DNA of 64,000 bases from Pseudoprimorskyibacter insulae (GTDB lineage Bacteria; Pseudomonadota; Alphaproteobacteria; Rhodobacterales; Rhodobacteraceae). This document shows positions 1 through 8,901 of the stretch, piece by piece. The stretch's first letter is position 1. Each line of letters begins with the position of its first letter. The notes under the pieces are model-generated. The model had not been told where the DNA came from and did not search any database. It worked only from the letters and a program-made list of their open reading frames with translations. The position numbers and the translations under genes were made by a program. The stretch spans positions 186,001 through 250,000 of the forward strand of contig NZ_OMOJ01000003.1 in assembly GCF_900302505.1 (NCBI RefSeq), in the 5' to 3' direction.

Positions 1-251
<251 letters not shown>

Positions 252-986
252 TCAATCCACCAACAGCCCATGGCCCGGCATCCGCTCGAGGCCCGCCGCA
301 TCCTGACCCAGCAGATAGTTCAGATTGCCGCGTGCGATTCTGGCGTGTTCGCGTGCAATGGATTCGGCGCGTGCACCTTCGCGGGCGGCAATGGCATCGA
401 CCAAGGCGCGGTGCTGGCTTTGGGCAATGGCAAGCGAGACATTGAAGGCGCGCGGCTCATTCCCTGATGGCACAAAAGCCGAAGGCGAGGCAAAGGGCAG
501 CGATTTCGCGCGTTCCAGCTCCCGGGCTAGAATGGCGCTACCGGCAAGGCCCGACAGTTGATCGTGAAACCGGGCATTCAGTTCTGAATACAGCGGAAAA
601 TCAACATCTTCCACTGTTTCCCCAAAGCATTTATCCAGATCAATCAGCGTCTGACGCACAGGGGCCAGTGCCTTATCATCGACCCCGCGTTCGGCGGCCA
701 CGCGCACCACTGTGCCTTCTAGCACGCCGCGCAATTCGATGGCATCAATCACATCGGCCACGGTGAAGGACCGCACCACAAACCCGCCGCCCGAAGCGCG
801 TTCAAGCAGCCCCTCTTCGGCAAGGCGCGACATGGCCTCGCGCACAGGAGTGCGGGACACATCCAGCGCCTCGGCCAAGGCCACCTCATAGAGCCGCTGG
901 CCCCCGGCGAATTCGCCGTTGATGATCTTTTCGCGCAGTTCTAGCAGGGCGCGCTTGGCGTGGGTCTTGGCGGAGGTCTTATCCAT
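252..986 (-). CDS. GntR-family (FCD domain, VanR-like) transcriptional regulator
   Basis: A protein of 244 residues with an N-terminal winged helix (about residues 10-75, with LAEALDVSRTPVREAMSRL as the recognition part) and an all-helical FCD ligand-binding domain behind it. VanR, which controls vanillate demethylation, has this architecture, and the gene lies between an O-demethylase and a feruloyl-CoA-synthetase-like gene. The ATG at 986 (MDKTSAKT) is preferred: GAGGGA precedes it at good distance, and a possible start at 1040 would place coding sequence over two palindromic boxes. One box, ATGTATACAT (985-994), covers the start codon itself, which suggests autorepression. The likely effector is an aromatic acid such as vanillate; this is inference. 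Confidence 0.8.
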   Translation of the reverse strand: MDKTSAKTHAKRALLELREKIINGEFAGGQRLYEVALAEALDVSRTPVREAMSRLAEEGLLERASGGGFVVRSFTVADVIDAIELRGVLEGTVVRVAAERGVDDKALAPVRQTLIDLDKCFGETVEDVDFPLYSELNARFHDQLSGLAGSAILARELERAKSLPFASPSAFVPSGNEPRAFNVSLAIAQSQHRALVDAIAAREGARAESIAREHARIARGNLNYLLGQDAAGLERMPGHGLLVD

Positions 987-1020
987 GTATACATCCCTCT
1001 GTTCAGAGGAAATGTATACA
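985..1020. promoter_or_regulatory. Autoregulatory operator pair (ATGTATACAT and TGTATACA)
   Basis: ATGTATACAT at 985-994 is a perfect 10-base palindrome overlapping the regulator's start codon. TGTATACA at 1013-1020 is a second copy; the two centres are 27 bases apart. The same box stands before the O-demethylase (141-148), so the GntR protein probably represses both units. Confidence 0.6.
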
Positions 1021-1043
1021 CGGAAGCCAGGTTTCGGCAAGTC

Positions 1044-2867
1044 TCAGGCGGTGATAACGCGCGGATCGTCTGTATAGACCACCTCGGCCAGATCGGCGCG
1101 GTGGCGCAAAACGGCCCGCTGGTTGACCGAGCCTTTGTCCGTCACCTCGCCCTTGTCCAGATCCAGCGGGTCGGTCAGGTACATCACACGGCGCACCCGG
1201 TTCGACGATCCGGTTGAGGCCCCCACATGCGCGGCCAGCAAACGCGCGGTTTCGGCGCGCACGGCGGGGTGTGCAACCAAAGCCTCATCCTCTAGCGCCG
1301 CGCCGCCTTCGACCAACCGCTCCATCGCAGGGCGGAACGGGATGAGCAGAGCCGCAAGCTCCTCATGCCCCTCGCCCACCAGCACCGCGTCACGGGCCAA
1401 TCCGCCCAAGGCGTCGGTCAGCTTGGCGCGCATTGCGCCGACGGCGACCCAAGTGCCGGTGCCCAGCTTGAAGTTTTCAGCCACGCGGCCATCAAAGAAG
1501 AACCCTTTGCGCGGATCTTCGGGATCGGCCAGCCGCAGCGCATCGCCAAAGCAATAGAACCCCTCGTCGTCAAACGCCTCGGTGGTCAGCATCTCGTTGC
1601 GCCAATAGCCCGGCGTCACGTTGGGGCCTTTTACGCGGGCCTCCATCTTGCCCTCATTCGGCACCAGCTTGAGCGTGATGCCCTTGGCAGGCACGCCGAT
1701 ATTGCCGGGCGCCTCTTGCGGCTCGACACAGAATAGCGAGAACGGCGCGGTTTCGGTGGACCCAAGCCCGGTGGAGAGTGTGACTCGATAGCCAAGCGCC
1801 TCACGCGAGAGGCGCTCAAGCTCAGTCCAGGTGTGCTGGGCCATGGCCGCGCCCGCATAAAGCAGCAGTTTGACGTTGGAAAAGAACGCATCGCGCAGGC
1901 CGGGATCACGGTTCATTTCCTCAACCATCATCTCATAGCCTGCTGGGACGTTGAAGAACCAGTTCGGGCGGACTTCGCGCACGTTGCGGATCGTCTCGCC
2001 AATCAGCTTGGGCGTCGGGCGACCGTCGTCGATATAAAAGGTGCCGCCATTGTATATGGCCATGTTGAACACCTTGTTGCCGCTGGCCACGTGGTTCCAC
2101 GGCGCCCAATCCACGATCACCGGCGGCTCGTCCTTGAAATAGGCATAGCAATCCAGCACCTGCGCCATGTTCCCGCACAGCATCCGCTGGGTCTGGATCA
2201 CCGCCTTGGGCGATCCGGTGGTGCCAGAGGTGAACATGAACTTGGCCACGGTATCGGGGCCTGTGGCGGCGTTGGCTTTATCCACGGCCTCGGTCGGGGT
2301 GGTGGCCAGCAGGGCCTCCCACGACATGGCTGCGCCCTGGCCAGTGACGCCCAAACGCGGCAGATCACCGAACACGGCATCTATCGCAGGGGCGAATTGA
2401 TCCAAACCTTCCGCAAACACCGCGCCCGGCGTGATCTGATCGCGCACCGATTTCAGCTTGCCATAGTCAGTCGACACCAGCGCATAGGCCGGGGCAATCG
2501 CCGCAGACGGCACGCCCACATATTGCGCGCCAAGCGCCATCAGCCCGTGCGGAATCGAGTTGGCCGAGAGGATCACCAAGGGCCGATCTTGTGACAAGCC
2601 CAGATCCAGCAAAGCCTGCCCAATGGCCCGCACGTTCCGCAAAAGCTCGGCATAGGTCATGCCCTCCCACGCGCCCGATTCGCCGCGTGCCGCCATCCAA
2701 AGACGGTCTGGCGCGGCCTCGGCCCAGTGGTGGATCTTGTCGGACAAACGGTCTGGAAACTTGGGCAATTCGCCCTTTTGCCACACATACATGGTGCCAT
2801 CGTCGCGGGTTTCCCACGCCAGATCGACATCCCAGAATTTGGCCTGCTGCCCCTGCTCTGCGGTCAT
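1044..2867 (-). CDS. Feruloyl-CoA-synthetase-like acyl-CoA ligase (ANL family)
   Basis: A 607-residue AMP-forming ligase that should activate an aromatic acid to its CoA thioester through an acyl-adenylate. The phosphate-binding loop FTSGTTGSPKAV is at residues 212-223, followed by the GSTETAP adenylate-binding segment and, near the C-terminus, DGRVAENFKLGTG. The size and the W-rich N-terminus (WDVDLAWETRDDG) fit the long feruloyl-CoA synthetase group better than acetyl-CoA synthetases. It is divergent from a crotonase, MarR and amidohydrolase set, as ferA-type genes often are, and lies 57 bases upstream of the GntR gene on the same strand. p-Coumarate, caffeate or a benzoate derivative are alternative substrates. 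Confidence 0.75.
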   Translation of the reverse strand: MTAEQGQQAKFWDVDLAWETRDDGTMYVWQKGELPKFPDRLSDKIHHWAEAAPDRLWMAARGESGAWEGMTYAELLRNVRAIGQALLDLGLSQDRPLVILSANSIPHGLMALGAQYVGVPSAAIAPAYALVSTDYGKLKSVRDQITPGAVFAEGLDQFAPAIDAVFGDLPRLGVTGQGAAMSWEALLATTPTEAVDKANAATGPDTVAKFMFTSGTTGSPKAVIQTQRMLCGNMAQVLDCYAYFKDEPPVIVDWAPWNHVASGNKVFNMAIYNGGTFYIDDGRPTPKLIGETIRNVREVRPNWFFNVPAGYEMMVEEMNRDPGLRDAFFSNVKLLLYAGAAMAQHTWTELERLSREALGYRVTLSTGLGSTETAPFSLFCVEPQEAPGNIGVPAKGITLKLVPNEGKMEARVKGPNVTPGYWRNEMLTTEAFDDEGFYCFGDALRLADPEDPRKGFFFDGRVAENFKLGTGTWVAVGAMRAKLTDALGGLARDAVLVGEGHEELAALLIPFRPAMERLVEGGAALEDEALVAHPAVRAETARLLAAHVGASTGSSNRVRRVMYLTDPLDLDKGEVTDKGSVNQRAVLRHRADLAEVVYTDDPRVITA

Positions 2868-2896
2868 GAAATCCTCCCTCTTCCGAATTTAGTTTA

Positions 2897-2915
2897 CATG
2901 GAAACTTTTTCCATG
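2897..2915. promoter_or_regulatory. Palindromic operator in the ligase/crotonase divergent promoter
   Basis: CATGGAAA (2897-2904) and TTTCCATG (2908-2915) form a perfect inverted repeat with a 3-base spacer, near the middle of the 90-base gap between the divergent ligase and crotonase genes. The spacing suits a dimeric MarR protein, and a MarR gene is the second gene of the rightward operon. Binding by that protein, with a hydroxycinnamoyl-CoA as inducer as known for FerC, is inference. Confidence 0.6.
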
Positions 2916-2957
2916 AATAGTGATTCAAGACGCAAGCAAGACCGGAGTTTTCCCGAA

Positions 2958-3737
2958 ATGGAGTTTTTGACCTTCGACATTCAAGGTGACGTTGCCATCG
3001 TTGGGCTGAACCGCCCCGAGAAGCGCAACGCCATTTCCGACCGGTTCGTCGAAGAGCTGAACGACGTGATCTCTATGGCCGAAGCCGGTGCCAAAGCGGC
3101 CGTAATCCATGGCCACGGCCCCCATTTCTGCGCAGGTCTTGATCTGGCCGAGCACGTTCAAAAAACCCCGTTCGAGGGTGTCCACGGATCACGCCGCTGG
3201 CACGAGGTGTTCGCCCGTATCCAGCATGGCAAGCTGCCGTGGTTTGCGGCGCTGCATGGCGCGGTTGTGGGCGGCGGGTTCGAGCTGGCGGCCTCGTGTC
3301 AGGTACGCGTGGCCGATGAAACAACCTTTATGGCCCTACCCGAAGGCCAGCGCGGGATCTTTGTGGGCGGCGGCGGCTCGGTCCGCTGTGCGCGCCTGAT
3401 CGGCGTGGCCCGCATGACCGACATGATGCTGACGGGCCGGTCGATTGACGCCGAAACCGCCGAGCGTTGGAATGCCGTGCAATATGTCGTGCCCGCTGGC
3501 ACCGCCGTAGAACGCGCCACCGAAATGGCCGCCCGCGCGGCCACCAACGCCGAGATCACCAATTACGCCATCATCCACGCTCTGCCGCGCATTTCCGACA
3601 TGGCCAAGGAGGACGGGTTGTTCGTCGAAAGCTTTATCGCCAGCTTCACCGCCACCTCGCCCGAAGCCGAAGATCGCCTGCGCGCCTTCCTTGAAAAGCG
3701 TGCCGCGAAGGTGGCCGCGCCGACGGGGGCAAAATGA
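2958..3737 (+). CDS. Crotonase (enoyl-CoA hydratase) family protein, hydroxycinnamoyl-CoA hydratase-like
   Basis: A 259-residue crotonase-fold enzyme: NRPEKRNA near the N-terminus, the CoA/oxyanion segment HFCAGLDL, the second oxyanion-hole element GAVVGGGFELA, and ALPEGQRGIFVGGGG carrying the likely catalytic glutamate. It probably hydrates the double bond of feruloyl-CoA or a relative. Whether it also does the retro-aldol step to vanillin cannot be read; it lacks the distinctive pattern I expect of classic hydratase/lyases. The ATG at 2958 is chosen because CGGAG precedes it, and earlier ATGs (2898, 2913) lie inside the palindromic operator. Its stop overlaps the MarR start (ATGA). Confidence 0.75.
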   Translation: MEFLTFDIQGDVAIVGLNRPEKRNAISDRFVEELNDVISMAEAGAKAAVIHGHGPHFCAGLDLAEHVQKTPFEGVHGSRRWHEVFARIQHGKLPWFAALHGAVVGGGFELAASCQVRVADETTFMALPEGQRGIFVGGGGSVRCARLIGVARMTDMMLTGRSIDAETAERWNAVQYVVPAGTAVERATEMAARAATNAEITNYAIIHALPRISDMAKEDGLFVESFIASFTATSPEAEDRLRAFLEKRAAKVAAPTGAK

Positions 3738-4204
3738 ACGCAGTGACCCCCACACCAACCGAAGACGATATCGTCATCGGAGAGCTGTCAGGCTCGCTTG
3801 GCTTCCTGCTTCGCATGGCGCAGTTGCAGGTGTTCGAAGGGTTCTACCGCGAACTGGCCAAATATGAGCTGAAGCCCGGCGAATTCTCGGTCATGTGGGT
3901 GATTTCACGGAACCTAGGCATCCGTCAGGGCGCATTGGCCCGCAAGCTGAGGATCAAGCCCGCGCATATGACCAAGCTGATCCAGCGGATGGAGGCTTCG
4001 GGCTATGTGGAACGCATCATCCCCGAAGACGACCGCCGCTCTGTGATCCTTGGGCTTACGGAAACGGGCTATCAATTCGTGAACACCCGCAAGGCCGAAT
4101 TCTTTAGCTACTATCTGCAAGAAAACGCCATGCTGCCCGAAGAAGACATGGCCACGCTGATCGGGCTTTTGCAGAAACTATCCGGTTTCAAGGACGAGAC
4201 ATGA
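3734..4204 (+). CDS. MarR-family transcriptional regulator (FerC-like)
   Basis: A 156-residue winged-helix protein with the MarR layout: helical dimer arms at both ends and a central reading head (about residues 60-95, GALARKLRIKPAHMTKLIQRM). It overlaps the crotonase stop and the amidohydrolase start by ATGA on each side, so the three genes are translationally coupled. MarR proteins in such clusters (FerC, CouR type) repress hydroxycinnamate genes and are released by CoA thioesters. The inverted repeat at 2897-2915 is the obvious target. The effector is inferred from context only. Confidence 0.8.
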   Translation: MNAVTPTPTEDDIVIGELSGSLGFLLRMAQLQVFEGFYRELAKYELKPGEFSVMWVISRNLGIRQGALARKLRIKPAHMTKLIQRMEASGYVERIIPEDDRRSVILGLTETGYQFVNTRKAEFFSYYLQENAMLPEEDMATLIGLLQKLSGFKDET

Positions 4205-5076
4205 ATATCGACGACCTGATCGCCATTGATATCCACACCCACGCCGAGGAACCCTGCTGCGGTCATCGCGACGATGGCTATCACGAATTTCAGGCTGGCA
4301 TGGCCAAGTATTTCAAGAACCCCGCCGGTGCGGATGGAATGCTGCCCTCGGTTCAGGATACCGCCGCCTATTACCGCGAACGCAAGATCGGCGCGGTGAT
4401 CTTTCCGGTCGATGCCGAACGCGAAACCGGCTTTCGCCGCTATTCGAACGAAGAGGTGGCCGAGATTGCCGCCGAAAACAGCGATATCCTGATCCCGTTT
4501 GCCTCGATTGATCCCGCAAAGGGCAAGATGGGTGCCCGCGAGGCCCGCCGCCTTGTGCGCGATTACGGGGTGCGGGGCTTCAAGTTTCACCCGACATTTC
4601 AGGGCTTCTACCCCAACGACCGCAGCGCCTATGCCATCTATGAGGCCATCGCCGAAGAAGGCGCGCTTGCGCTGTTTCACACCGGGCAAACCGGCGTTGG
4701 TTCGGGGATGCGCGGCGGCATGGGGATGCGGCTGAAGTATTCGAACCCGATGTATCTGGATGATGTCGCGGTGGATTTCCCCGACATGCCGATCATCCTC
4801 GCGCACCCGTCCTTCCCTTGGCAGGAAGAGGCGCTTTCGGTCGCGCAGCACAAACCCAATGTCTACATCGACCTAAGCGGCTGGAGCCCGAAGTATTTCC
4901 CGCCAATTCTGGTCCGCTATGCCAACAGCCTGCTCAAGCACAAGATGCTGTTCGGCAGTGACTGGCCCGCGATCACACCCGACCGCTGGCTGGCCGATTT
5001 CGAGAATTCAGAGTTTCGGGATGAGGTGCGCCCTCTCATTCTGAAGGAAAATGCAAAGAGGCTACTGAACCTCTGA
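4201..5076 (+). CDS. Amidohydrolase-2 family metal hydrolase, candidate beta-ketoacyl-CoA hydrolase or aromatic decarboxylase
   Basis: A 291-residue TIM-barrel protein of the amidohydrolase-2 (COG2159) family. Metal-ligand features are visible: DIHTH at residues 10-14, FKFHPTFQGF, a LAHPSFPW strand and GSDWP near the C-terminus. Members include decarboxylases of hydroxybenzoates and the CouO-type hydrolase that splits hydroxyphenyl-beta-ketopropionyl-CoA during hydroxycinnamate breakdown. Coupling to a crotonase, MarR gene and divergent CoA ligase favours the CouO-like role, which would give vanillate plus acetyl-CoA from ferulate. The required beta-hydroxyacyl-CoA dehydrogenase is not in the window, so the assignment stays open. 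Confidence 0.65.
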   Translation: MNIDDLIAIDIHTHAEEPCCGHRDDGYHEFQAGMAKYFKNPAGADGMLPSVQDTAAYYRERKIGAVIFPVDAERETGFRRYSNEEVAEIAAENSDILIPFASIDPAKGKMGAREARRLVRDYGVRGFKFHPTFQGFYPNDRSAYAIYEAIAEEGALALFHTGQTGVGSGMRGGMGMRLKYSNPMYLDDVAVDFPDMPIILAHPSFPWQEEALSVAQHKPNVYIDLSGWSPKYFPPILVRYANSLLKHKMLFGSDWPAITPDRWLADFENSEFRDEVRPLILKENAKRLLNL

Positions 5077-5104
5077 GCAGGGCGTGTTTCTAGGGAGGAA
5101 AACA

Positions 5105-6229
5105 ATGTCTAAGCTCTTTAAAGTCGCAGGTCTGGCCGCTGTTGTTGCCATGACCTTCAGCATGGCTGCCGAAGCCCGCGATATCCGTATCGCGCCTGCG
5201 GCACCGCCGGCCCACCCGGCCAACGGCACGCTTTACACCAACTTCGCCAAGTACCTGCCCGAGGAATCGGATGGCCGTCTTGGCACCATCATGCTTGGCC
5301 CGGAAGTTGTGAACCTTGGCCAGATGAAGGACGCGATCCAAAGCCAGGTGACCGAAGTTGGCAACCTGCTGCCGCTTTATTTCCCGGCCGATCTGCCGAT
5401 GATGTCGGTCACCGGCCAGCTTTCGCTGACGGGCACCAACGCGCAGGCTATGGGTGCCGCGATGACCGAATTCATCGTCAACTGTGCCCCCTGTCAGGAC
5501 GAGATGAAAAAGCTGGGTTTTGTCTATCTCGGCTCGGGCGCGTCGGATGCCTATGAGATCATGTCGACCAAACCCGTTCGCACCGCCGAAGACCTGAAAG
5601 GTCTGCGTCTGCGGTCGGGCGGTGCCCCGTGGGCCCGTTTCGCCGAGCATTTCGGCGCGGTTCCGGCGCAAATGTCGGTGTTCGATCAGTTCGAAGCCAT
5701 CAGCCAAGGCACGATTGACGGCACCATGGCCTCGATCGGCGATGCACTGGCCTTCCGTCTGGTCGAAGTGGTCAAGTATGTCACCTATCTGCCGCTGGGC
5801 ATGTATATCTCGACCTCGAACTTCACCACCTCGGGCGTGACCTGGGCAAGCCTGTCGGGCGAAGACCGCGCGGCGATGATGCGTGCCGCCAACCGGGCCA
5901 ACGCCGATTTCACCAACCGCTGGGCGGCTGAGATCCCCTCGATTGCCGAAGGCGCCGCTCAGAAAGCCGGGATTGAGTTCATCCAGGCCGACGAAGCGCT
6001 GGTGAAAGCCGCGCGGGACTTCATCCAAGCCGATATCGCCACCGCTGGCACCTTCAGCCAAGAGCAATTCGGCATCGCCGATGCGCCTGAGCAGATCGCC
6101 CACTTCCTTGAGCTGGTCAAGAAATGGGAAGCGATTGCCGAAGCTGAAAACAGCGATCCGGTGAAAATGGCCGAACGCGTCTATGACGAAGTCTGGTCGA
6201 AAGTGGATCTGGCCACCTACGGCGGCTGA
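5105..6229 (+). CDS. TRAP transporter periplasmic solute-binding protein (DctP family)
   Basis: A 374-residue DctP-type binding protein with an N-terminal signal peptide (MSKLFKVAGLAAVVAMTFS, probable cleavage after AEA, giving mature RDIRIAPAA). The family's central region is present (LKGLRLRSGG, then FDQFEAISQGTIDG). It captures an organic acid in the periplasm and hands it to the DctQM permease encoded next. The ATG at 5105 follows GGGAGG and gives a clean signal peptide; an upstream ATG at 5084 does not. Only 28 bases separate it from the amidohydrolase, so an aromatic acid is the likely ligand, although the apionate operon begins 0.8 kb past the permeases. A hairpin follows the gene. Confidence 0.82.
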   Translation: MSKLFKVAGLAAVVAMTFSMAAEARDIRIAPAAPPAHPANGTLYTNFAKYLPEESDGRLGTIMLGPEVVNLGQMKDAIQSQVTEVGNLLPLYFPADLPMMSVTGQLSLTGTNAQAMGAAMTEFIVNCAPCQDEMKKLGFVYLGSGASDAYEIMSTKPVRTAEDLKGLRLRSGGAPWARFAEHFGAVPAQMSVFDQFEAISQGTIDGTMASIGDALAFRLVEVVKYVTYLPLGMYISTSNFTTSGVTWASLSGEDRAAMMRAANRANADFTNRWAAEIPSIAEGAAQKAGIEFIQADEALVKAARDFIQADIATAGTFSQEQFGIADAPEQIAHFLELVKKWEAIAEAENSDPVKMAERVYDEVWSKVDLATYGG

Positions 6230-6244
6230 TCTTCATAACGACCG

Positions 6245-6273
6245 GCCGGGTGTTCCCTTGCGCCCGGCTTTTT
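6245..6273 (+). terminator. Attenuator-type hairpin after the TRAP binding-protein gene
   Basis: GCCGGGTG (6245-6252) pairs with CGCCCGGC (6261-6268, one GU pair) and is followed by TTTTT. It lies between the binding protein and the small permease, within one operon. It would end part of the transcripts, so more binding protein than permease is made. Confidence 0.7.
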
Positions 6274-6305
6274 CTATAAAAACACAGGCTTCAAAGGAGC
6301 CGCGC

Positions 6306-6806
6306 ATGCAACGCTTGCACCAAATCAGGGATGGGCTGATGTCCGTTCTGGTGTTGATCGGCGGGCTGGCTGTCATCGCCTTGATGGTTCATGTCGGGCT
6401 GGATGTCCTAAGCCGCAACCTTTCCAATGCACCTATCCCCGCCACCTATGAGATCGTCACCGAATATTACATGGTCGGTCTGGCCTTTATTCCACTGGCG
6501 TGGGTCGAAAAGAACGGCGGCATGGTTCAGGTTGAAATCATGGACAGCTTCATGGGCCCGCGCATGCGCCGCCTGTCCAATATCGCCGTTTCGCTGATCT
6601 CGGGCGTGATCTATGGTGCGCTGACTTGGGTCAGCTGGAGCGTGGCGATCAAGAACATGACCACCGGCACCTTTGTCATGGCGATGAATGTCCCCGTGCC
6701 GACGTGGCCTGCGCATTTCATGCTGCCCTTCGGCTTTGGTCTGGCGGTGCTGGTTGTGCTGCTGCGGGCCGTTGACGAAGCCACATCTGACGGAGCCATC
6801 GCATGA
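6306..6806 (+). CDS. TRAP transporter small permease (DctQ family)
   Basis: A 166-residue inner-membrane protein with four predicted membrane helices, the usual DctQ size. The first helix spans LMSVLVLIGGLAVIALMV, and the conserved EIVTEYYMVGLAFIPLAW region follows. It pairs with the large subunit to form the sodium-driven TRAP permease. The ATG at 6306 is chosen for AAGGAG just upstream. Its TGA overlaps the large-subunit ATG. The substrate follows from the binding protein and is not readable here. Confidence 0.82.
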   Translation: MQRLHQIRDGLMSVLVLIGGLAVIALMVHVGLDVLSRNLSNAPIPATYEIVTEYYMVGLAFIPLAWVEKNGGMVQVEIMDSFMGPRMRRLSNIAVSLISGVIYGALTWVSWSVAIKNMTTGTFVMAMNVPVPTWPAHFMLPFGFGLAVLVVLLRAVDEATSDGAIA

Positions 6807-8104
6807 GCGTCGAGACCGGCATCGCAGGCGTTATAGTCCTGTTCATCCTTCTGGCCCTGCGCGTGCCTGTTGCGCTGGCGCTGATTGCCGTGCCCTTCGG
6901 CGGCATCACTTGGCTGCTGGGCATCACCCCGGCCATCGGCATTCTGTCCAACACGCCGCAATCCTTTGTGGCCAACTGGACGCTGTCCGCTGTGCCGATG
7001 TTCCTGCTGATGGGCTTTGTCGCCTTTCACACCGGGCTGACGGGGGGGCTTTTTGATGCGGCCAAGGCCGTGCTGCGCCGCATCCCCGGCGCGCTTGCAA
7101 TCTCGTCGATCTTTGCCTGTTCGGGCTTTGCCGCGGTTTGCGGGTCGTCGCTGGCCACCGCCGCCGCCATGGGCCGGATCGCCATTCCTGAAATGGTAAG
7201 GTCTGGCTACGCACCCTCCTTCGCGGCTGGGTCCATCGCGGCGGGCGGCACCATTGGGGCTCTGATCCCGCCGTCGATCCTGATGATTGTCTATGGCGTC
7301 TTTGCCGAAACATCGGTCACCAAGGTGTTTGTCGGCGGCATCACCATCGGCCTTCTGACCGCACTCAGCTATGCCATCGTGGTTCTGCTGACCTGCTGGC
7401 TGCGCCCCGATATCGCGCCGCCCAAGCCGCTGGACGCCGATGACATCGACACCAAGAAAGCCATTCTGAACATCTGGCCGGTGCTGCTGTTGATGGTTGT
7501 GGTCTTTGGCGGATTGTTCTCGGGCGTTTTCACCGCGACCGAGGCCGGGGCCGTTGGGGCCATCGGATCGATCGTGATCTCGCTGGCGACGCGGCGTTTG
7601 ACGCGGGCGCTGTTCCGCCAATCCATGATTGAGACGTTGATGACCACGTCATCGCTGTTGATCGTGGGTGTGGGCGCGTCGATGTTCACCCGTTTTCTGG
7701 GCCTGACGGGCCTATCAAACGCGGTGTCTTCGGCGGTTAGCGGCGCGGACCTCAGCTATGCGCATCTGATGCTGATCGTCGTGGTGATCTACCTGATCCT
7801 TGGCATGTTCATGGAACCGTTCGGCGCGATGCTGGTCACCCTGCCCGTGCTGCTGCCGATCTTCAGGGCCGAAGGCATCGATCTGGTCTGGTTCGGTGTT
7901 CTGGTCGTCAAACTGCTGGAGATCGGGATGATCACGCCGCCCGTTGGCCTGAACGTGTTCGTCATTCGAAACGTGGCCAGCCAATATGCGACCGTGGTTC
8001 AGATCTTCAAAGGGGTCATCCCCTTCCTTGCCGCCGATCTGGTGGTTGTGCTGATCACCGTGGCCTTCCCCGGCCTCGTGCTTTTCCTGCCGTCGCTGAT
8101 GTGA
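6803..8104 (+). CDS. TRAP transporter large permease (DctM family)
   Basis: A 433-residue, highly hydrophobic DctM-type protein with about twelve membrane segments, the translocating subunit of the TRAP carrier. Family signatures include GSSLATAAAMGRIAIPEM in the first half and EIGMITPPVGLNVFV in the second half. It starts inside the DctQ stop (ATGA) and ends in ATGTGA, which also offers an overlapping start for the following regulator gene. Length and topology are normal for the family. Confidence 0.85.
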   Translation: MSVETGIAGVIVLFILLALRVPVALALIAVPFGGITWLLGITPAIGILSNTPQSFVANWTLSAVPMFLLMGFVAFHTGLTGGLFDAAKAVLRRIPGALAISSIFACSGFAAVCGSSLATAAAMGRIAIPEMVRSGYAPSFAAGSIAAGGTIGALIPPSILMIVYGVFAETSVTKVFVGGITIGLLTALSYAIVVLLTCWLRPDIAPPKPLDADDIDTKKAILNIWPVLLLMVVVFGGLFSGVFTATEAGAVGAIGSIVISLATRRLTRALFRQSMIETLMTTSSLLIVGVGASMFTRFLGLTGLSNAVSSAVSGADLSYAHLMLIVVVIYLILGMFMEPFGAMLVTLPVLLPIFRAEGIDLVWFGVLVVKLLEIGMITPPVGLNVFVIRNVASQYATVVQIFKGVIPFLAADLVVVLITVAFPGLVLFLPSLM

Positions 8105-8163
8105 CGGTTCCGGCGGGCGGATGCTGGCTTGAGCCGGACCGCCCGCCGCCCTATCTTGCGCTC

Positions 8164-8865
8164 ATGACTGAGCCAATTCGCCCCCGAAAACTGTCTGACG
8201 AAGTTCAGGACCGCCTGCTAGAGCGGATCCGCAGCGGCATGGCGCCGGGCGATGTGCTGCCGTCGGAACGCGAATTGATGGCCGAATATGAAATCGGCCG
8301 CCCCGCCATTCGCGAAGCGATGCAGAATCTGCAACGCATGGGCCTGATCGATATTCGCCACGGGGGCCGCCCGCGTGTGGCCGAACCCTCGCTGGATGGG
8401 CTGATCGGGCAGATGGCCACCTCGATGCACCACGTCCTGACCCATGGCGCATCGACCATGGATCATCTGAAAGAGGCCCGCGTCACGCTTGAGGCGGAAA
8501 TGGCCCGTCTTGCCGCGATGCGCCGAACCGATGGCGATTTGGCAACCTTGGAACAAATCCTCGACCGACAGACCGAGGCCCGCGATACCCCCGAACGGTT
8601 CCTTGATCTGGACGGAGAGTTTCACCGCACCATCGCGGCGATTTCCGGCAATCCGATCTTTGAAACCCTTAGCGCAGCGACTTTTTCCTGGCTGCGGTCC
8701 TTTCACAAGGATCTGGTGCGCAGTCCGGGACTAGAGGCGCTGACGCTCAAGGAACACCGCGCGATTTTGGCCGCCATCGCCGCGCAGGATGCAGAAACCG
8801 CCGCCCGCGCCATGGCCGACCACCTGACCCGCGCCAACGCGCTTTACCACCAAAGCCACGGGTAA
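8164..8865 (+). CDS. GntR-family (FadR/FCD) transcriptional regulator, probably of the apionate operon
   Basis: A 233-residue FadR-type regulator: a winged helix near the N-terminus (LSDEVQDRLLERIRSG, then ELMAEYEIGRPAIREAMQNL) followed by an FCD domain with its histidine- and acid-rich pocket (DLDGEFHRTIA). The start at 8164 (MTEPIRPRK) gives the normal N-terminus, although its ribosome binding site is weak; an in-frame ATG at 8101 overlapping the TRAP stop is an alternative by coupling. It sits between the TRAP carrier and the RuBisCO-like operon and could control either or both. The palindrome at 8902-8922 before the latter is the most obvious operator. Confidence 0.75.
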   Translation: MTEPIRPRKLSDEVQDRLLERIRSGMAPGDVLPSERELMAEYEIGRPAIREAMQNLQRMGLIDIRHGGRPRVAEPSLDGLIGQMATSMHHVLTHGASTMDHLKEARVTLEAEMARLAAMRRTDGDLATLEQILDRQTEARDTPERFLDLDGEFHRTIAAISGNPIFETLSAATFSWLRSFHKDLVRSPGLEALTLKEHRAILAAIAAQDAETAARAMADHLTRANALYHQSHG

Positions 8866-8901
8866 ACACCGCCCTGCAGCAATGGGCCTTTTCTACGCGC
8901 C

